Notes under the pieces: model-generated | The model's database searches: none | What the model saw: the letters and a program-made list of their open reading frames with translations, nothing else | What the model was told of the DNA's origin: nothing | Program-made: the position numbers and the translations under genes | Source: Uloborus plumipes | Lineage: Eukaryota; Arthropoda; Arachnida; Araneae; Uloboridae | DNA length: 64,000 nt | NCBI GenBank assembly: GCA_038373865.1 | Contig: JAXGGA010001019.1 | Coordinates: 62,001 to 126,000 of the forward strand | Direction: 5' to 3' | Part shown: positions 20,853 to 33,646 of the stretch, piece by piece | Position numbering within the stretch: position 1 is the stretch's first letter | Layout of the letters: every line of letters begins with the position of its first letter

Positions 20853-23842
20853 AGCCAAAAATTTGCCGAATCATCAGCAAAATTTTTCGATCATAAAATT
20901 TTCGGGAGGTCACTGTAACCTCCCACTAGAATACATCTGAAAACACCTGACCGAATTTACTTTTTCCAATATTTCAAAGCTAGTAATATGTGCATTCAAT
21001 AATAATCTCAGAATTTCACGTTTTTTGAGTTAACTGCAATTAAAAAACTAAAAATTATAAAAAATTTAGACAAAATTAAGTTATTTTAGTCTTTTTCTCT
21101 TTCCCTATGCAAATTTAAATATATCATTGCTATATACTTAGAGTTTCAGCAGATCTGACCTACTTGATGGACACATTTTACTATGAGAAAAAAAGTATTA
21201 AAATGAGTTACAAAAAATTATTTTCTTGAAAGCGAGACGAGACCCCACACAACTTTCTTTTTTACGTTATTCAACACATCTCTAGGTTCCACAATCCATA
21301 AAAGCTTTTTTTGCTAGAGTTGCTGTTTGGAGTTAAATGCGATCAAAAAACCGCAAATTTTGAAAATTTGAAAAATGTCTAAGTCTTTTTCTCTTCAAAG
21401 CAATGAGATATTTAACAATTTTCGTACCACATGTTCTCTTCATAGTATAAAATTTCAGTATATGTTAAAAAAATTTCGGGGGTTGCTTTTAGGGGGGAAA
21501 TAACGCAGTTCAAATTTGAGCGAAAATGGTCTCAAAACCATAATTTGCGGCCCCTTAACTAAAGAAAGCAGCACACCCTAACACAAATAACTATGGGGTT
21601 CTCATCACTACACACTGTACAATCAATAAATGTAAACATAACTATGGAGTGGTTTTTCTGTAAAAGACTACAGCGCACTGAAATGCGTCTTTCAGCCGTT
21701 TTACCAAAAAAGCGCTGCATAACATCAAACTTTGGGAATTTTTACCGAGTGAACAAAATTTTTTGGGGGTTACAAACTTCAGAATGTTCATTTCTCATGA
21801 CCTACTTTGACGCATGAAAAAATGAGGAAAATCAAAAATGGTCACTGCCAAAATTTCCCTTTTCTGTTCGATTTTCAAAATAATGGCTCATAAATTATGT
21901 GACTCCAGTTGTTAGGCGGATTTCTTTTTTTAACCAACATTGAAACAAAGTCCCACAAATGCCATTCAAACAATTTAAATATGTGCCTAATAACACATTT
22001 ATAACCAAAGGATGTTCTTTTTTTTTTTTTTTTTTTTGAAAAAAAAATGAAGAACATTGTACAAGTATGGTAATTTTTGGCCAAATACTTCTGTATTTGA
22101 AAGAGTTAAATAACATTATTAAATTTTAGGAGAAATAAATCGCAAGTTATTTTTACACCTTTACGAAAAAAAAATAGCCACATGCACTTTAGTCTTTTAT
22201 GATTGTTATATTTATTTTTTTTCCCTAAAATAATTATGTGTTGCAATATCAACCTACAGTATTTATTTCTAATAATTATATCACAACTCATTATTGTAAT
22301 AAATTTTCGGATAAAAAGTTTAAACGTATTTCCAAGGGATAATTTTTCTGTTCGAGTAGAGAGTAGGCGCATTATATCTAACTTTGCAAATTATGTGTGG
22401 GAGCTTAAAATAATAACTCATCAGGAAAAAAATAAAATGTATTTAGAAGCATCTGAAAAATAAAACGCCAAACAAGATTTTTCGGTTTTCAAGTAAAAGG
22501 ATTAAAACAAAGAGAAAACACGTTTTAAAGTATGCGTAGGTATTTATTGACTTAAAGCATAATGCGAAAATTGAATTCAACAGGTAAATAGTGATTATAG
22601 TCACTCGGGGAATTTCTTGACAATAATTTTCCGGGGCAAATTCTTTCCAAATACCTTTTAGTATTGGACAGTTTTTTGGAAAAATGTTTTTTTTTTTATT
22701 GTTCTGCTTATACTTATAACAATCATCTGCCTAATTTATTATCTAATTATTAGTCAACAGTTTATTTAATTTTAAAAAATTAAAAATGCTTGTTTTTTTT
22801 TTTATCTTGCGTAAAAAATGTTAGTTTTAATTATAATTTATGATGACTGCGCTCATAACAAAAGTTTAAAACATTTTTTATTTACTTTCTTTTGGTTGAA
22901 ATTTGATGCTGTAGTTTTCATTTAAATATTTTAAGCAAATGACAGTGGTGAGTCTAATACTGCCTGTTGTCCCCTGGGTGAATCTTGGATACAGGAATAA
23001 TTCCCAGCCAAGGTGTTTTTAAGAAGTATCATCTCTTTTTTTTTTACCCTGATTAAGTTCCATATTCTATTGATTTTATTGCAACACAGTCTATATCTGT
23101 ATGTATATTTATGGTTTACGCTCCCATCGTACTGGCACCTTATGGTAATATTGCGGATATAGGCTAAAATGTTTGACATGGTGGAGGAAAAATCCTCTAT
23201 TTGTCAGTATTCGATTTTGATGTGTAGGTTCTACAAAAGTGTATTTTCTGTAACAGCATAAATATCGGAAAAACCAAGAGTGCGCAGGAAAAAAAAAACT
23301 GATTTGACTCTGTCGACTTGAATTCTGATGTAGCAAGATCAAAAAATTCTATGTGCTAAAATAACATTGAAGAAAGTCACTTTCAATCGCCAATAACGTG
23401 CTGTGATTAGTCTTGGTTTTGTGACAATATAAGGAATTGCCTCCATCTCTCCAGTAGGAAATTAACTCGTTCAATGTCAGGCGGCTTGTTATGAACGCTG
23501 CAGAGTGTTTAGTAGACGAGATTATTTTCAGTGAGTTTTCCAGTCATGCAAAGAATATCGAAATTAAAAATGTCTTTAATGTTCAGGCTTTACTGAATAT
23601 GCTACACAAGCAAAGGGATGGGGAAAATATTTTTCATGTATTTGAAATTCCCTACATTAGGTGCGCTTCAGATCTCTTTATGTTTCATTCCACTACAAGA
23701 GTCTCTACTTTTTTTCTTTTTTATTTCAAAGTGCATGCAAAAAAGAGAGAAAGAAAAAAATAATTTTTCTCCTGTCTAAAGCAACACGTGTATCATAGTG
23801 AATACTGATGGGTATATTATCCCTACCTGTCTCCCATTGGTT

Positions 23843-23884
23843 AGCATTGTACATGAATCCATTCCAAGTTTCATGTACAATGCT
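23843..23884. repeat. Perfect 15-bp-arm hairpin
   Basis: AGCATTGTACATGAA at 23843-23857 and its exact reverse complement at 23870-23884 with a 12-base loop. The arms are too short for a typical miRNA precursor. Function unknown. Confidence 0.6.
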
Positions 23885-25579
23885 CCCGGTTGAGTTTGGT
23901 TTTTATAACTCATGAGAAATGTGAACTGAATTTTATGAAATAGTCACGTCTGGCTGTTCGAAAAAAAGAATGAATACTATCCAGTTTCCTTAGCGTTTGT
24001 GGGGTGCTTCTAGCTTCTAATCCCTTTATACTTTATTTTAAAAAAATCATGAACGTTTTATGAATAAGGGGAGACTGATGCTGGTTGTCAAATTTTCAAA
24101 ATTGCTAGTTTTATAGTTTATTACTGTGCGTTTTAATTTTTAGTTGGAATTTCGGCTGATAGTATTATTCTGTAAAAACAACAGTTCATTTTTAGCAGTG
24201 GGTAAAATCAGTGATCAATGATTACGTTCATGACGGGTTAAGTAAAGTGAAAATTTAAAAATGTTTACATGAAAACAAAGCCCCCTCCCTATTAGGACCA
24301 CTACAGCACTTCTGAAGAAAGGAAAATAGAGAATAAAACTGTCATTGTACCTTATTTAATCATTCTATTTAATTTCCATATACAAAAACCTTTACTTCAA
24401 GAACGATATGAAGAGCATTTCCAGTTTTGACACAGTCTCTTTTACGTCATATTTCATTCTGATATTCAGTTATGACAATTATTAAAGACCAGGAAGCAAA
24501 AAAAATGCCGTATACTTGAGAAAAATGAGACTAATAAGCTATGAAAGTCAGCGAATCAATTTATATTTTTCATTTCTCGAAACAATGATGCGCTTCAAAA
24601 CTTCAAGATATCTAAGGATTTAATGTTTTTTTCTTATTTTTACGTAAATTCAATTTAAAACTATAAGAGGAAAAAATCGCGCATGACAGGCAACATAATT
24701 ATATATGGCTCTCTCGTAAAAAAGTGATTTCTTGAAAGGATTGAAATACGTATTTTAGAGCAATTTTAATAAGTTTGCTATGTATATGTATATATGCAAT
24801 TGCCTTTTAATTTCATAAGTAAGTGGTTTTGCTGTTCTCTCCCTTTTTATTTTAATTTATATCTTATTCTTGGTGTGTAAACAAAAAAATAGTGTTAAAA
24901 AATATTGATGCAGACTCAGATCATAGCCAAATGAAAAGGCTCTTAATTTGATTTTGTGAAGACTAGGACTTAAAGTCTGAGACAACAAGTCAGGCTTTAA
25001 TTTTTTTAACCCTATATGCACCTTGTCTTTATATAATGGTGATTTCTGATAAAGGAAAGCATGCGTCTCGTTAACTTATGTATTTTAATTGAACTCCCAT
25101 CCTTTTTTGTAGTCGTGTCCATGAAAAAGACTATCCATAGAAAGAGTGAGACATCGCACTGATTGATTAAACTTTTGAATCGACTGTATCAACCTCCAAT
25201 AATAACATCACTTTTCATTTTCACTTCCACAATTTTGACGTGAGCTGAAGAGAAAGTATGATTTGACTATTTTCTGAACTCTAAAACGGGCAACGGCAGG
25301 ATTTTTTGCGAATAATATTTAAACAGTATTTATGTCGCTTGCGTGTTGGAAAAAGGATCATCAAGAGGTTTATAAATATTGAAACATCGTGGTCTACTAA
25401 TTAGATTGGATGACCTAAGTGTCAGAAGGGCTACAAATAATGTTCGCTCTCCAAAGGCCACTATTTCAGCACAAAAAGAGGGTAAATTAAAACAATAAAG
25501 TATTTCGGGTCCAAAATTACTTAGGAAATATCAGCTTCAGCTGCATTAAATGCTTAAACCGTATTTTTCACTCTCTCGA

Positions 25580-26515
25580 TTGTTCACACGAGGGCTCGCG
25601 CAAGGTCGAAAACGACCCCATTGTCTTTTTTTTTTTCTTTTTTCCTTTTTTCCGTGACTTTTTTATGTTATTTATTTATGTTTTCTCACTAAGAGAGACT
25701 TCTACAATTGCTAGTTTTTATTTGAAATGCGCAAAGAATATTTTTTTTTTTATGATTTATTACGAAATGCTCCACCTCTCAAGCATACAACTAAAATATG
25801 TTGCTTTTCCTTTTGGCCCAAGCAGTAAACTATGTTTCGATAGTATTATACTTCGATGAGTAATTATATTTCGATATGGAGCACAAAAAATTAGCTCGAA
25901 ATTTTGTTTTCTGCAAACTCTTTTCTTTAGATCATCCAACAGAGATGTTGTCTATATCAGGATCATCACAAAAATTTCTACCTGAAAATTCACTTTCACT
26001 GTCATGATCACTAAAGTTTTCTTTATCTCTGAAACATTCAGTCTTTAATGGCATCTTCATAACTTTCCATATCATCTTGCGGACTCGGCTTACATGGAGT
26101 TGGCAGTTTTTTTTTTTTTTTTTTTTGTAATATTAGAGAGGAACAATTGAAAATTATGGGTTTCTAAGCATGTTCATTGTAAACAGCATGCCTATGCACT
26201 CAAAATAATGGTATGACCAAACTTTTTTGAAATCCATTAAATGAATGAATTGAAACTAATTACTAACACCTGTTTCGCTTCGAGAATGTTATTGACAGTA
26301 CTCGCACGAGGTCCTAAACGACCCCACTTTCAAAACAGCCCAACTTGTTTACAAGAATCGAAAGGGTTTAGGAAAATTTCAACCCCACCATCAATCAAGG
26401 ACACAATTGTAGCTACCAAAAAGGTGGTTTCCTTATCTGGTTATGAAATTCCAAGAAATGGAAACAAAAATTGGTTGGGGTCGTTTTCGACCCCGCTCCA
26501 GCTCTCGCGAGTTAA
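25580..26515 (-). mobile_element. piggyBac-like remnant
   Basis: Three copies of a GGTCGAAAACGACCCC-type motif with a neighbouring CTCGCG-like block occur: plus strand near 25592, plus strand (diverged) near 26300, and minus strand near 26478-26508. The last abuts TTAA at 26510. Between them, on the minus strand around 26030-25930, a Ser/Asp/Glu-rich peptide reads ENFSDHDSESEF and then DDPDIDNIS before a stop. That is the acidic N-terminal style of piggyBac transposases. TTAA is the piggyBac target. Ends are not all identifiable, so exact limits are unknown. Confidence 0.4.
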
Positions 26516-29466
26516 TGGAACAGATTTTCAATCAGAATCTGAAGAGTACCGCAGACTATTTGATTTAATCAAGATGCACTTGATGCTCTTGTATCGGGAA
26601 GCAAGTCACGAAAGAAATCCCTTTCGTGGATATCTCTGTAAAATGGGCTGTACGCATCCACTGATTTCGGATCCCGTGGAAGAAGCTGCATCAATTTTGC
26701 TTTGCACTGAAACGACTGCTTTTTGAAACTGCCTAGAACGACCGTAGTTGTAATTTTGACTATAATGCGAAAATCGTTACGTAAAATTTAAAAATAAAAC
26801 AAAAGGCAAATACTATTATAAAATTTCCAATCAAGTTGTTTTAAGCCAATTTTAAATGCATGCAACGCATAAAAACATTTATATTGTGTGAGGCTTTTTT
26901 TTCCATTCACCACTTTCCTTGGAGATTTATTTCTCACTCCTTATTTAATATTTAATTTTTCATAAAAACTCTCAAGTCTCCCATGTTTTGTAATTAAAAT
27001 TTTTCATATATGGATTTATCATAAGCTGTACTATATTTTTAGGTCTTGTTTCGGCGTTGCGAGCTTGTTGGTGCAAATTACTTTTTCGCTTCAGAAGAAC
27101 TCTAAAAGCATGCAAGTCGCATTTTTGAGAAACAAAATCGCAATATCAGCTAGCTGCAAAATAAAAACAGAGAGTGATATCAACTGACCAGCATCTTGGT
27201 GTCATAGGCAAAATCTCCACTTACTGGAAATTCAGTTTAATCTTATTGACTTATTATACTTTACCCCACCTCATTATTCTTTTTTTTTTAGTTTACGTTG
27301 ATAAACAGTTGTTTTCTTATTATTTTAAAGAACTTTGGACGAATGGCGTGATATAATTGCTTCTTTGAAAATTGGTTAACAGTTTCTTCTATTCAGTTAT
27401 TAAACGACAACAATGGTCGTATGTTTTGTCATTAAAAAGTATGTATGTTTCTCAGATGTAAAGAAAATGCAGAATAAAAATAAGTTTCCAAATGTATACC
27501 CATACGACAAGATGGATCCATTTGCTTTACAATTATCCAAGCTACCTCCTAAAAGTTCTTATTTAGAACAAATCGTGAAATTTAAATCATTGCATTCACT
27601 ATCCTAACTGCAATTTTCATCTATTCTCTTCTAAAGCTTACCAGTCATGATTATGCACTTCTTTTTTGTGAGCTACTCTAAAAGCAACTTTTAATCAAAC
27701 TTATAAAACGGCAATATTCTCTACGTACAATGTCTTACAATAACACAAAAAATAAGCTTCATCGCATTATAAACAATAAAAGAGAGAAAAACTTATCAAT
27801 TAGAACATTTCTTAACTAAGGCACAAGCTCGAGTACAAGAAGATATGTATTGAGGAGGGAAGTTGGATATTAAAGACACGTGACTCATTTCTGTAAGGTA
27901 CCATTTTTAGCAGCACTGACAGTTTCAGTAAAAATATTAATATATAAGTTATTTTAAAATGATAGAAAAAATAAATGCTTGAAGTCGTAGTAAACGTCCA
28001 AAACACTTAAGCAAATGGTAAACAGTTTAAGAGTGGTAACTTCTTGAAGCTGATTTGCGATCAAAACGATAGGCCGTTTTTTTCATTGTTAAATCAATCT
28101 TGGCCATCACTCACATATTCATGGAAATTGCACAAATGAGCTGAAAAATGACTTTGAGCACTTTAATGTTAAAATTGTCAAAATATATGTTTAAATATCC
28201 TTCACAATTCTGTGCTACTAACTACCTACTCAAATAAAAGAGAATGCTAAACTTTGTACTCTGGGGTAGTCACAAAAAGTAAAATTAAATCTTTTCTACT
28301 AAATAATCCACTAAAAATATTGAATTAAATATTTTAAATGGTGATACTAATTCTGGAAAGAGTAAGCTCAAAAAATATTTTCTACATTGCTGTGGCAGCA
28401 TAGCTTTCACTGACAAATAATGTCTTATGAGATTTTGTAAACTAAGGTAATAATGGAAAAAACCCTTCATATTCATAAAAGCGCTTTAGCTGGAACATCT
28501 TAAATCAATTATGTTGCGAAGGGCTGTTCTATCAATGAAACAAATTCAATATATTTCTTATCAAATTTACTTTCTTTACCTTTAGTGAAATTAGGTCCGC
28601 ATTTATTCGGCTTGCATTAGGAAGAAGAACGTATAATTGAATCAATTCACTAAAGATCTGTCAAACATCTTAAGGCTTGTTAAAGAGTAGGACAAATTTG
28701 ACTTTGAGATTTTTATAAGCAAATTATTGCAATGAAAGCAAATTTTGACAAACGTCTCAATTCAGTTTTCCTTTCATGGAATTCATTTTATAAATTGAGC
28801 CCCTGTCAAGGCATTACACTAATAGCTCCAGGTAACTTGTTGAAAAAAAATAGGTTTAGAAAGAATTTACTAACTGGTGTAAATGTTACTTAAACCTTAC
28901 GTGGATGAAAATGTACTCATAGGTGAAAGGGTACATATGAACATGTTTTTTATTTAATCATGTTTGAAGAAATATTTTCTATTTATTAGAGCAAAAATAT
29001 CCACATGATTCAGCAGTCTTTTTTTTTTTTTTTTTTTTGTCGTATGATCATTATAAGATTATTTTTTAAAAATAATTCCTTTCTTCATAATACTGTTGAA
29101 TGCAGTGTTAAAGTTGATAACGTTGAAATGATACATTTAACTGAAACTTAATTTGATTCTTTATGTCAATATACCTTCAGTATTAAAAGCTTATGTTATT
29201 CAATAAAAGATAAAAACATAGTTTCAGTAGGGCAGTCCCGTGACTGTTTTTTTTTAATTTTATTAAAACATATAACTATGGAGAAAGAGTTTGAACCACC
29301 AACATTTCAGTAAAAAGTCGAAGGAGCTAAATGACTGCACAACGGATGCTGCCCTCTAGATGCATAGTCAGATAAGTTCAGCTTAAAGATAGCAGGTTTT
29401 AGGCTGTTGTTTTGTTTTAAAACTGTTTCATTTTTATAAAATTGTTTGCTGACATATACTTCGGTA
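26516..29466. other. Noncoding stretch
   Basis: AT-rich, with a T run near 29019-29038. Short open frames (60-64 codons) have no recognisable content. No terminal repeats found. Confidence 0.55.
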
Positions 29467-30749
29467 GGGTCAAGCTGGGTAATTGTAAAAATGGGGTAAT
29501 TCAGAACAAACGACATTAGCGCTTCTGTAAGCAATGGAGGAACCAAATAGTAGTAGCAACGTTCACATCTTCATTATTAGGTTAGGAATATTTTTTCAGT
29601 GATGTGGGGCAACACTGTATCCGCCATTTCTTTAATTATCCGAACCCTTCTCATAAAAGTTGTCAAACAGTTTTTCACGATCTTCAATTTCCATTCCATT
29701 CTAACTAATAAAATTGTGGTAAGTTATTGTTTTTCTTACATTTCCCTTCAGTTATTTAGCTTTTAACAGGGATCAACTGGAGTTTCTCTGTCTTTTATTT
29801 TTAGCTCCCTGAAGGAAGGTGTTCATAATTATCCTGTATTTTTTTAGGTAGGGGTAATTATGAACATTTGTTTCAAAATAGTTTTTTCAACTTCAAGTCA
29901 AATTTTATGATCCAAATGGTTAGTTTGACCACTTGGTTTAACTATCCCGATGTTTTGTAATGGGGGGGGGGGGGATTTATATAAACTTATCTGTACGTTT
30001 GAACGCCCAAATGCCTCGCTTTTGTGTGAAGAAGTCACCTCCTCAATACACGAGTAAAGACTTATTGAGGGCTGTGAATGATATTACAAATGGGAATATC
30101 ACCTACAAAGAAGCAGTGGACACCTACGTCGTCCCTATGGGTGTTATGCATAACAGAGTTAAAGGTAAATTAAAAATAGATAGAATGGGAGCTGCTCGCC
30201 CAACGGACATACCAACTGATGTGGAGCTAACTTTAGCAAAATATATAATTGCTAGGGCTCGTATGGAGTTTCCTTGTGACAAGAAAGAGTTGAAAAGACT
30301 TATTCCTGACTTTGCTTTAGCTAATGGGTTGCACGTCTGATTCAAAGGTGGAAAGCCAGGTGATTACTGGCACATTACTTTCATGAAGATGTATTCAAAC
30401 ATTTCTCTAAAAAAACAGAACTCCTGCGAAAATCTAGAAGGAAAGCCAGATGTCCCTTCGTGGTATATCATTTTTATAATGAAGTCAAGAAATTCACTGA
30501 AACGCCAGTGTAAGCCCGGGGGAAAAGCATGTTTATATTTACCCCGTGTAGTATGGGGTAATTGAGAACAAGGATTTAAAAAAAAAACTTCCATCAGCCA
30601 AAAAATTAAAAAAACGGTCGTGCAGTGTAGCAGAGGAGTTAATAGTTGTTTCTGATGGGTGTCCAGATTTTTAAATAGGACATGGTGCTCCAGGCAGCAA
30701 TTAGCGTGCGAAAGTGTAAAAATCTGTTCATAATTACACCTACTGACCC
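29467..30749 (+). mobile_element. pogo/Tigger-like element A
   Basis: Ends are GGGTCAAGCTGGGTAATTG and, reversed, GGGTCAGTAGGTGTAATTAT, each beside a TA (29465-29466 and 30750-30751), the pogo/Tc1 target. Length 1283 bp. Variants of the inner terminal motif GGGTAATTNTGAAC recur inside in both orientations (near 29493, 29820, 29852 and 30553). A psq-type DNA-binding ORF is on the plus strand; the catalytic part has been deleted. Confidence 0.7.
30011..30512 (+). pseudogene. pogo-like transposase N-terminal part (psq/CENP-B-type HTH)
   Basis: ATG at 30011 opens MPRFCVKK, followed by YTSKDLLRAVNDITNGNITY and KEAVDTYVVPMGVMHNRVKG, a helix-turn-helix of the psq type that starts many pogo/Tigger transposases. 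AARPTDIPTDVE and AKYIIARARMEFPCDKKEL then match the second, CENP-B-type DNA-binding region. A TGA after LHV (30338) interrupts, and the same frame resumes GGKPGDYWHITFMK. A +1 shift near 30410 then gives KTELLRKSRRKARCP and VVYHFYNEVKKFTETP. The DDE catalytic domain is missing. The upstream Gly/Ile codons (from 29960) come from a G run and are not real. Confidence 0.75.
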
Positions 30750-30751
30750 TA

Positions 30752-32214
30752 CTCACCTATATACTGAATTTACAGGTATAACTTTTAATAAAGTTATTAT
30801 AACTAAAAACTGATTAATTTTTCATTACTTACATCAAATATTAGAATGCGCAGAGTATCTTCTCATGGATTATTTTGGCTTAAAAATGCTCGTTAAGTTG
30901 TGAAAAAGTTTTTTTTTATTGTCTGTTTGAAAAAAAAATGTATTTTAAACCTACTACTCATATATAAACATACACATACATATGCTATAACAAAGTTGAT
31001 TACAGAAAGTCCCTAGCTGGAACACCCGTTTAAACCTAATTACAAAAATTATGACTTTTAATTAAAGGACATCCATGAATTATTTTTGTACAGGTTTAAA
31101 GTATACAATTATTGAAGTATAGACACACATTTTCAAGCAGATAGAAAGCCAGTAGTAATTAAAAGTTGAAGATATTCGAAAACTAAAATACAGTGTTCTC
31201 CTAAGTGGGCTTGAATCCTCAAACGTTCAGTTAACAGCCGTGAGCAGAATCTGTTTATGCCAAGGAGGCTTTGCTCTAAACGAATTAATAGACGATTTAG
31301 CTTAAAATTTATAAAGCTTTTTTAATGTCGTTTTTCTTTCTTTTTTAAATTTATAGACTTCAGGCTCCAACGTGAGACAAGAAGCATAGCTGCAAACAAA
31401 TTGCAGGTTCTCAAGGCCTAGTTAGCGTTTTGGAAGTAAACCCAACATTTGTGTATGACTCAATTTTGAAATTGGGGCTCATTTTTACATTACAGCTTAA
31501 AAAGGACAATAGGAAAATTATGTTACTTTTCTGTGAGATCAGAAGGAAAAACTTTCTAATTAGTGGTAATTATATTCTGTGAAATAGTAAGTTTGTGTTA
31601 TTACAAAGAACCACTACGTTTTAATAGGGGTTTTTTTCATCCTCACTGCAATATTTATCAAGAAAAAATGCTATCGCACATTTCCTTTTATACAAAACAG
31701 TGCTGTACTTCTCTTAGAAAAATCAGATAATTGAATCGGTTTTCTGCATGTCTGACATAGCAAGATAGACCTTTAAAAAAGTCTTTTCTAGTACATTAAC
31801 CGTGTTGTGTGGGTAAACAAATTATTGTGACGAAACACAATCATGATAAAATTTTCCCGAAAATTCTCGCTTCCATCAATCGATTTTGTTCTATCTTTGT
31901 CCGACAGTGATGAAGTGTGTGGATTATTCAAATTATGATAGTTTTGAAGCATTTCAAGGTGAAAATATGTGAGATATCGAATATATGGCAAAAAAAATTA
32001 ATGCGTGACGTCATTGAAAAATTTTGAATACATTAGGTTTTTCATATGCCTTTTGGGGAAAAAAATCTGGTTCATTTATAGGAATAGATTTTTTTTAAAA
32101 TTATGACGCAGGGGGCAATATTTATCTTTTTACAATTAAGGTGAAATTCGTTGCAGGATGTTTAGCCATTTTCTGCTTTTCAACTCTGGTTTTATTTGCT
32201 TTTTGCGCACAATA
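30752..32214. other. AT-rich stretch, no gene seen
   Basis: No supportable ORF and no terminal repeats were noticed. Short A/T tracts and a CATATA-type stretch near 30958-30985. Confidence 0.55.
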
Positions 32215-32216
32215 TA

Positions 32217-33644
32217 CACTGGCGGAAAAAAAATCCAAACACCAAGAAAAACTTGTGTTAGATAAACGAAATTTGGTAGGCGTGTTTATACAACTGAAAG
32301 ATGACATCGATTGAAATTTCGTGTTCCGCGCATAAGTGTGGCGCAGCTGGCGTCACTCAGAACATGCAAATAAAGCTTGTTTTAAAAGCGTGTTGTGAAG
32401 CTCGTGCGTATTATTTTTCCGTGAAATTGGACGAATTGCGTTCATGTTAGCCAGGAATACCTTTTAAGAAGACGAAGAAGCCATTATCAACAGCTTACCG
32501 AATTTAAACGAGGTCGTACAATTTGGCTACGAGAAGGTGGATTTTCATTTCGCGATATTGCAGACAGACTTGGGTGGGAATGTTTCCACCATGCATGATT
32601 ATTGGAAGCTATGGGCAAGGGATGGTACTACTTCAAGAAGATCGAGTTCCGAGCTGCCACGTGGCACGACTGAGAAGGAAGATCGCCAAATCTTGCGTAC
32701 GGCTGTGGCGCATCGTACTGCATCTGCGACTGACATTCGAGCTGCAGTTGGTACCGTCGTGACCCAAGGAACGGTAAGAAACTGTTTACTTCAAGGACAG
32801 CTCCGAGCCAGGCAGCCTGTAGCGGGTATTCCATTGACGGCAAACCATTGCCTTTTTCGACGGCAGTGGTGCCACGACAGAGCTCACTGGAAGTCGGAGT
32901 GGAGATCTGTTGTAATTTTTGATGAAAACAGATTCTGAATTAGTGCCAGTGGTGGCTATATATTGGTCAGAAGGAGGCCAGGGGACCGCCTGCATTCAAG
33001 CGGGCTACGGCCTAGACACACGGGACTCTCACCTGGAGTTATGGTCTCTGGAACAATTTCCTACGACAGCAGGGGCATTCTTGTGGTTATCCCAAACTCA
33101 CTGACTGAAAATTTGTCGTTAGTCTGTTAATTTAACCAGTAGTACAGCCCTTCATGTGTAGCATTCAAGGGGGCGTTTTCCAACCGGATAACGCTCGCCC
33201 TCACATCGCTACTGTAACGCAATGTGCTCTACAGAGTGCTGACAAGTTAACATGACCTGCAAAATCACCAGGTCTGTCTCCAATTGATAACGTATGGTAT
33301 ATTATGGGATGGTACCTCGAGCATCATCCACAGTCAGCAATGACGGTCCTAGTATTGACACAGCAAGTGCAACAAGCATGGAACTCCATACCACAAAGTG
33401 ACATTCGGCACCTGTATGACATAATGCATGCACGCTTGCAGGCTTGCCTTCAAAATTCTGGAGCTTACACCCTCTATTAAATTAACATAATTTCACATTT
33501 GTACAGCATTTTCTTGAGCTTAAATTAGCCAGTGATCTTGTACATTTAATCAATTAAACATGTTAACTAGACAATTGCATTACCCAAATTTCATTACTCT
33601 ACGGCAATTTTTTCTTGATGTTGGGATTTTTTTTTCCGCCAGTG
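32217..33644 (+). mobile_element. Third Tc1-like element
   Basis: Ends CACTGGCGGAAAAAAAATCC at 32217 and its inverted match ending 33644, both next to TA (32215-32216, 33645-33646). Length 1428 bp, close to a full-length Tc1 element. A decayed transposase runs on the plus strand. Confidence 0.9.
32470..33478 (+). pseudogene. Tc1-like transposase, multiply frameshifted
   Basis: From about 32470 the frame reads HYQQLTEFKRGRTIWLREGG and FSFRDIADRLG, a helix-turn-helix, then shifts to VSTMHDYWKLWARDG. IFDENRF near 32918 holds the first catalytic Asp and is followed by a stop. A shifted frame gives GGYILVRRRPGDRLH and GVMV. QPDNARPHIATVTQ near 33180 holds the second Asp. SPGLSPIDNVW near 33270 has Asp where Glu is usual, 32 residues after the second Asp. 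The protein ends SGAYTLY. At least four disruptions are present, so it is inactive; the Glu-to-Asp change could be family-specific or decay. Confidence 0.85.
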
Positions 33645-33646
33645 TA

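Larger units (their letters stand above)
20701..25579. other. Noncoding stretch
   Basis: No gene I can support. Two diverged units about 300 bp apart (near 21029 and 21331) share GAGTTAA, then a stretch ending AGTCTTTTTCTCTT, suggesting an old tandem duplication. Hairpins at 20825-20852 and 23843-23884 are listed separately. T runs occur near 22018 and 22793. A 90-codon ORF at 23491-23763 is unrecognised. Confidence 0.5.

Noticed and set aside
23491..23763. 90-codon plus-strand ORF ending in a Lys/Arg run
   Set aside because: No recognisable domain and a low-complexity end; kept only as a possibility.
26241..26726. 161-codon plus-strand ORF, among the longest in the window
   Set aside because: It crosses the piggyBac-like terminal motifs and shows no domain; its openness is probably chance.
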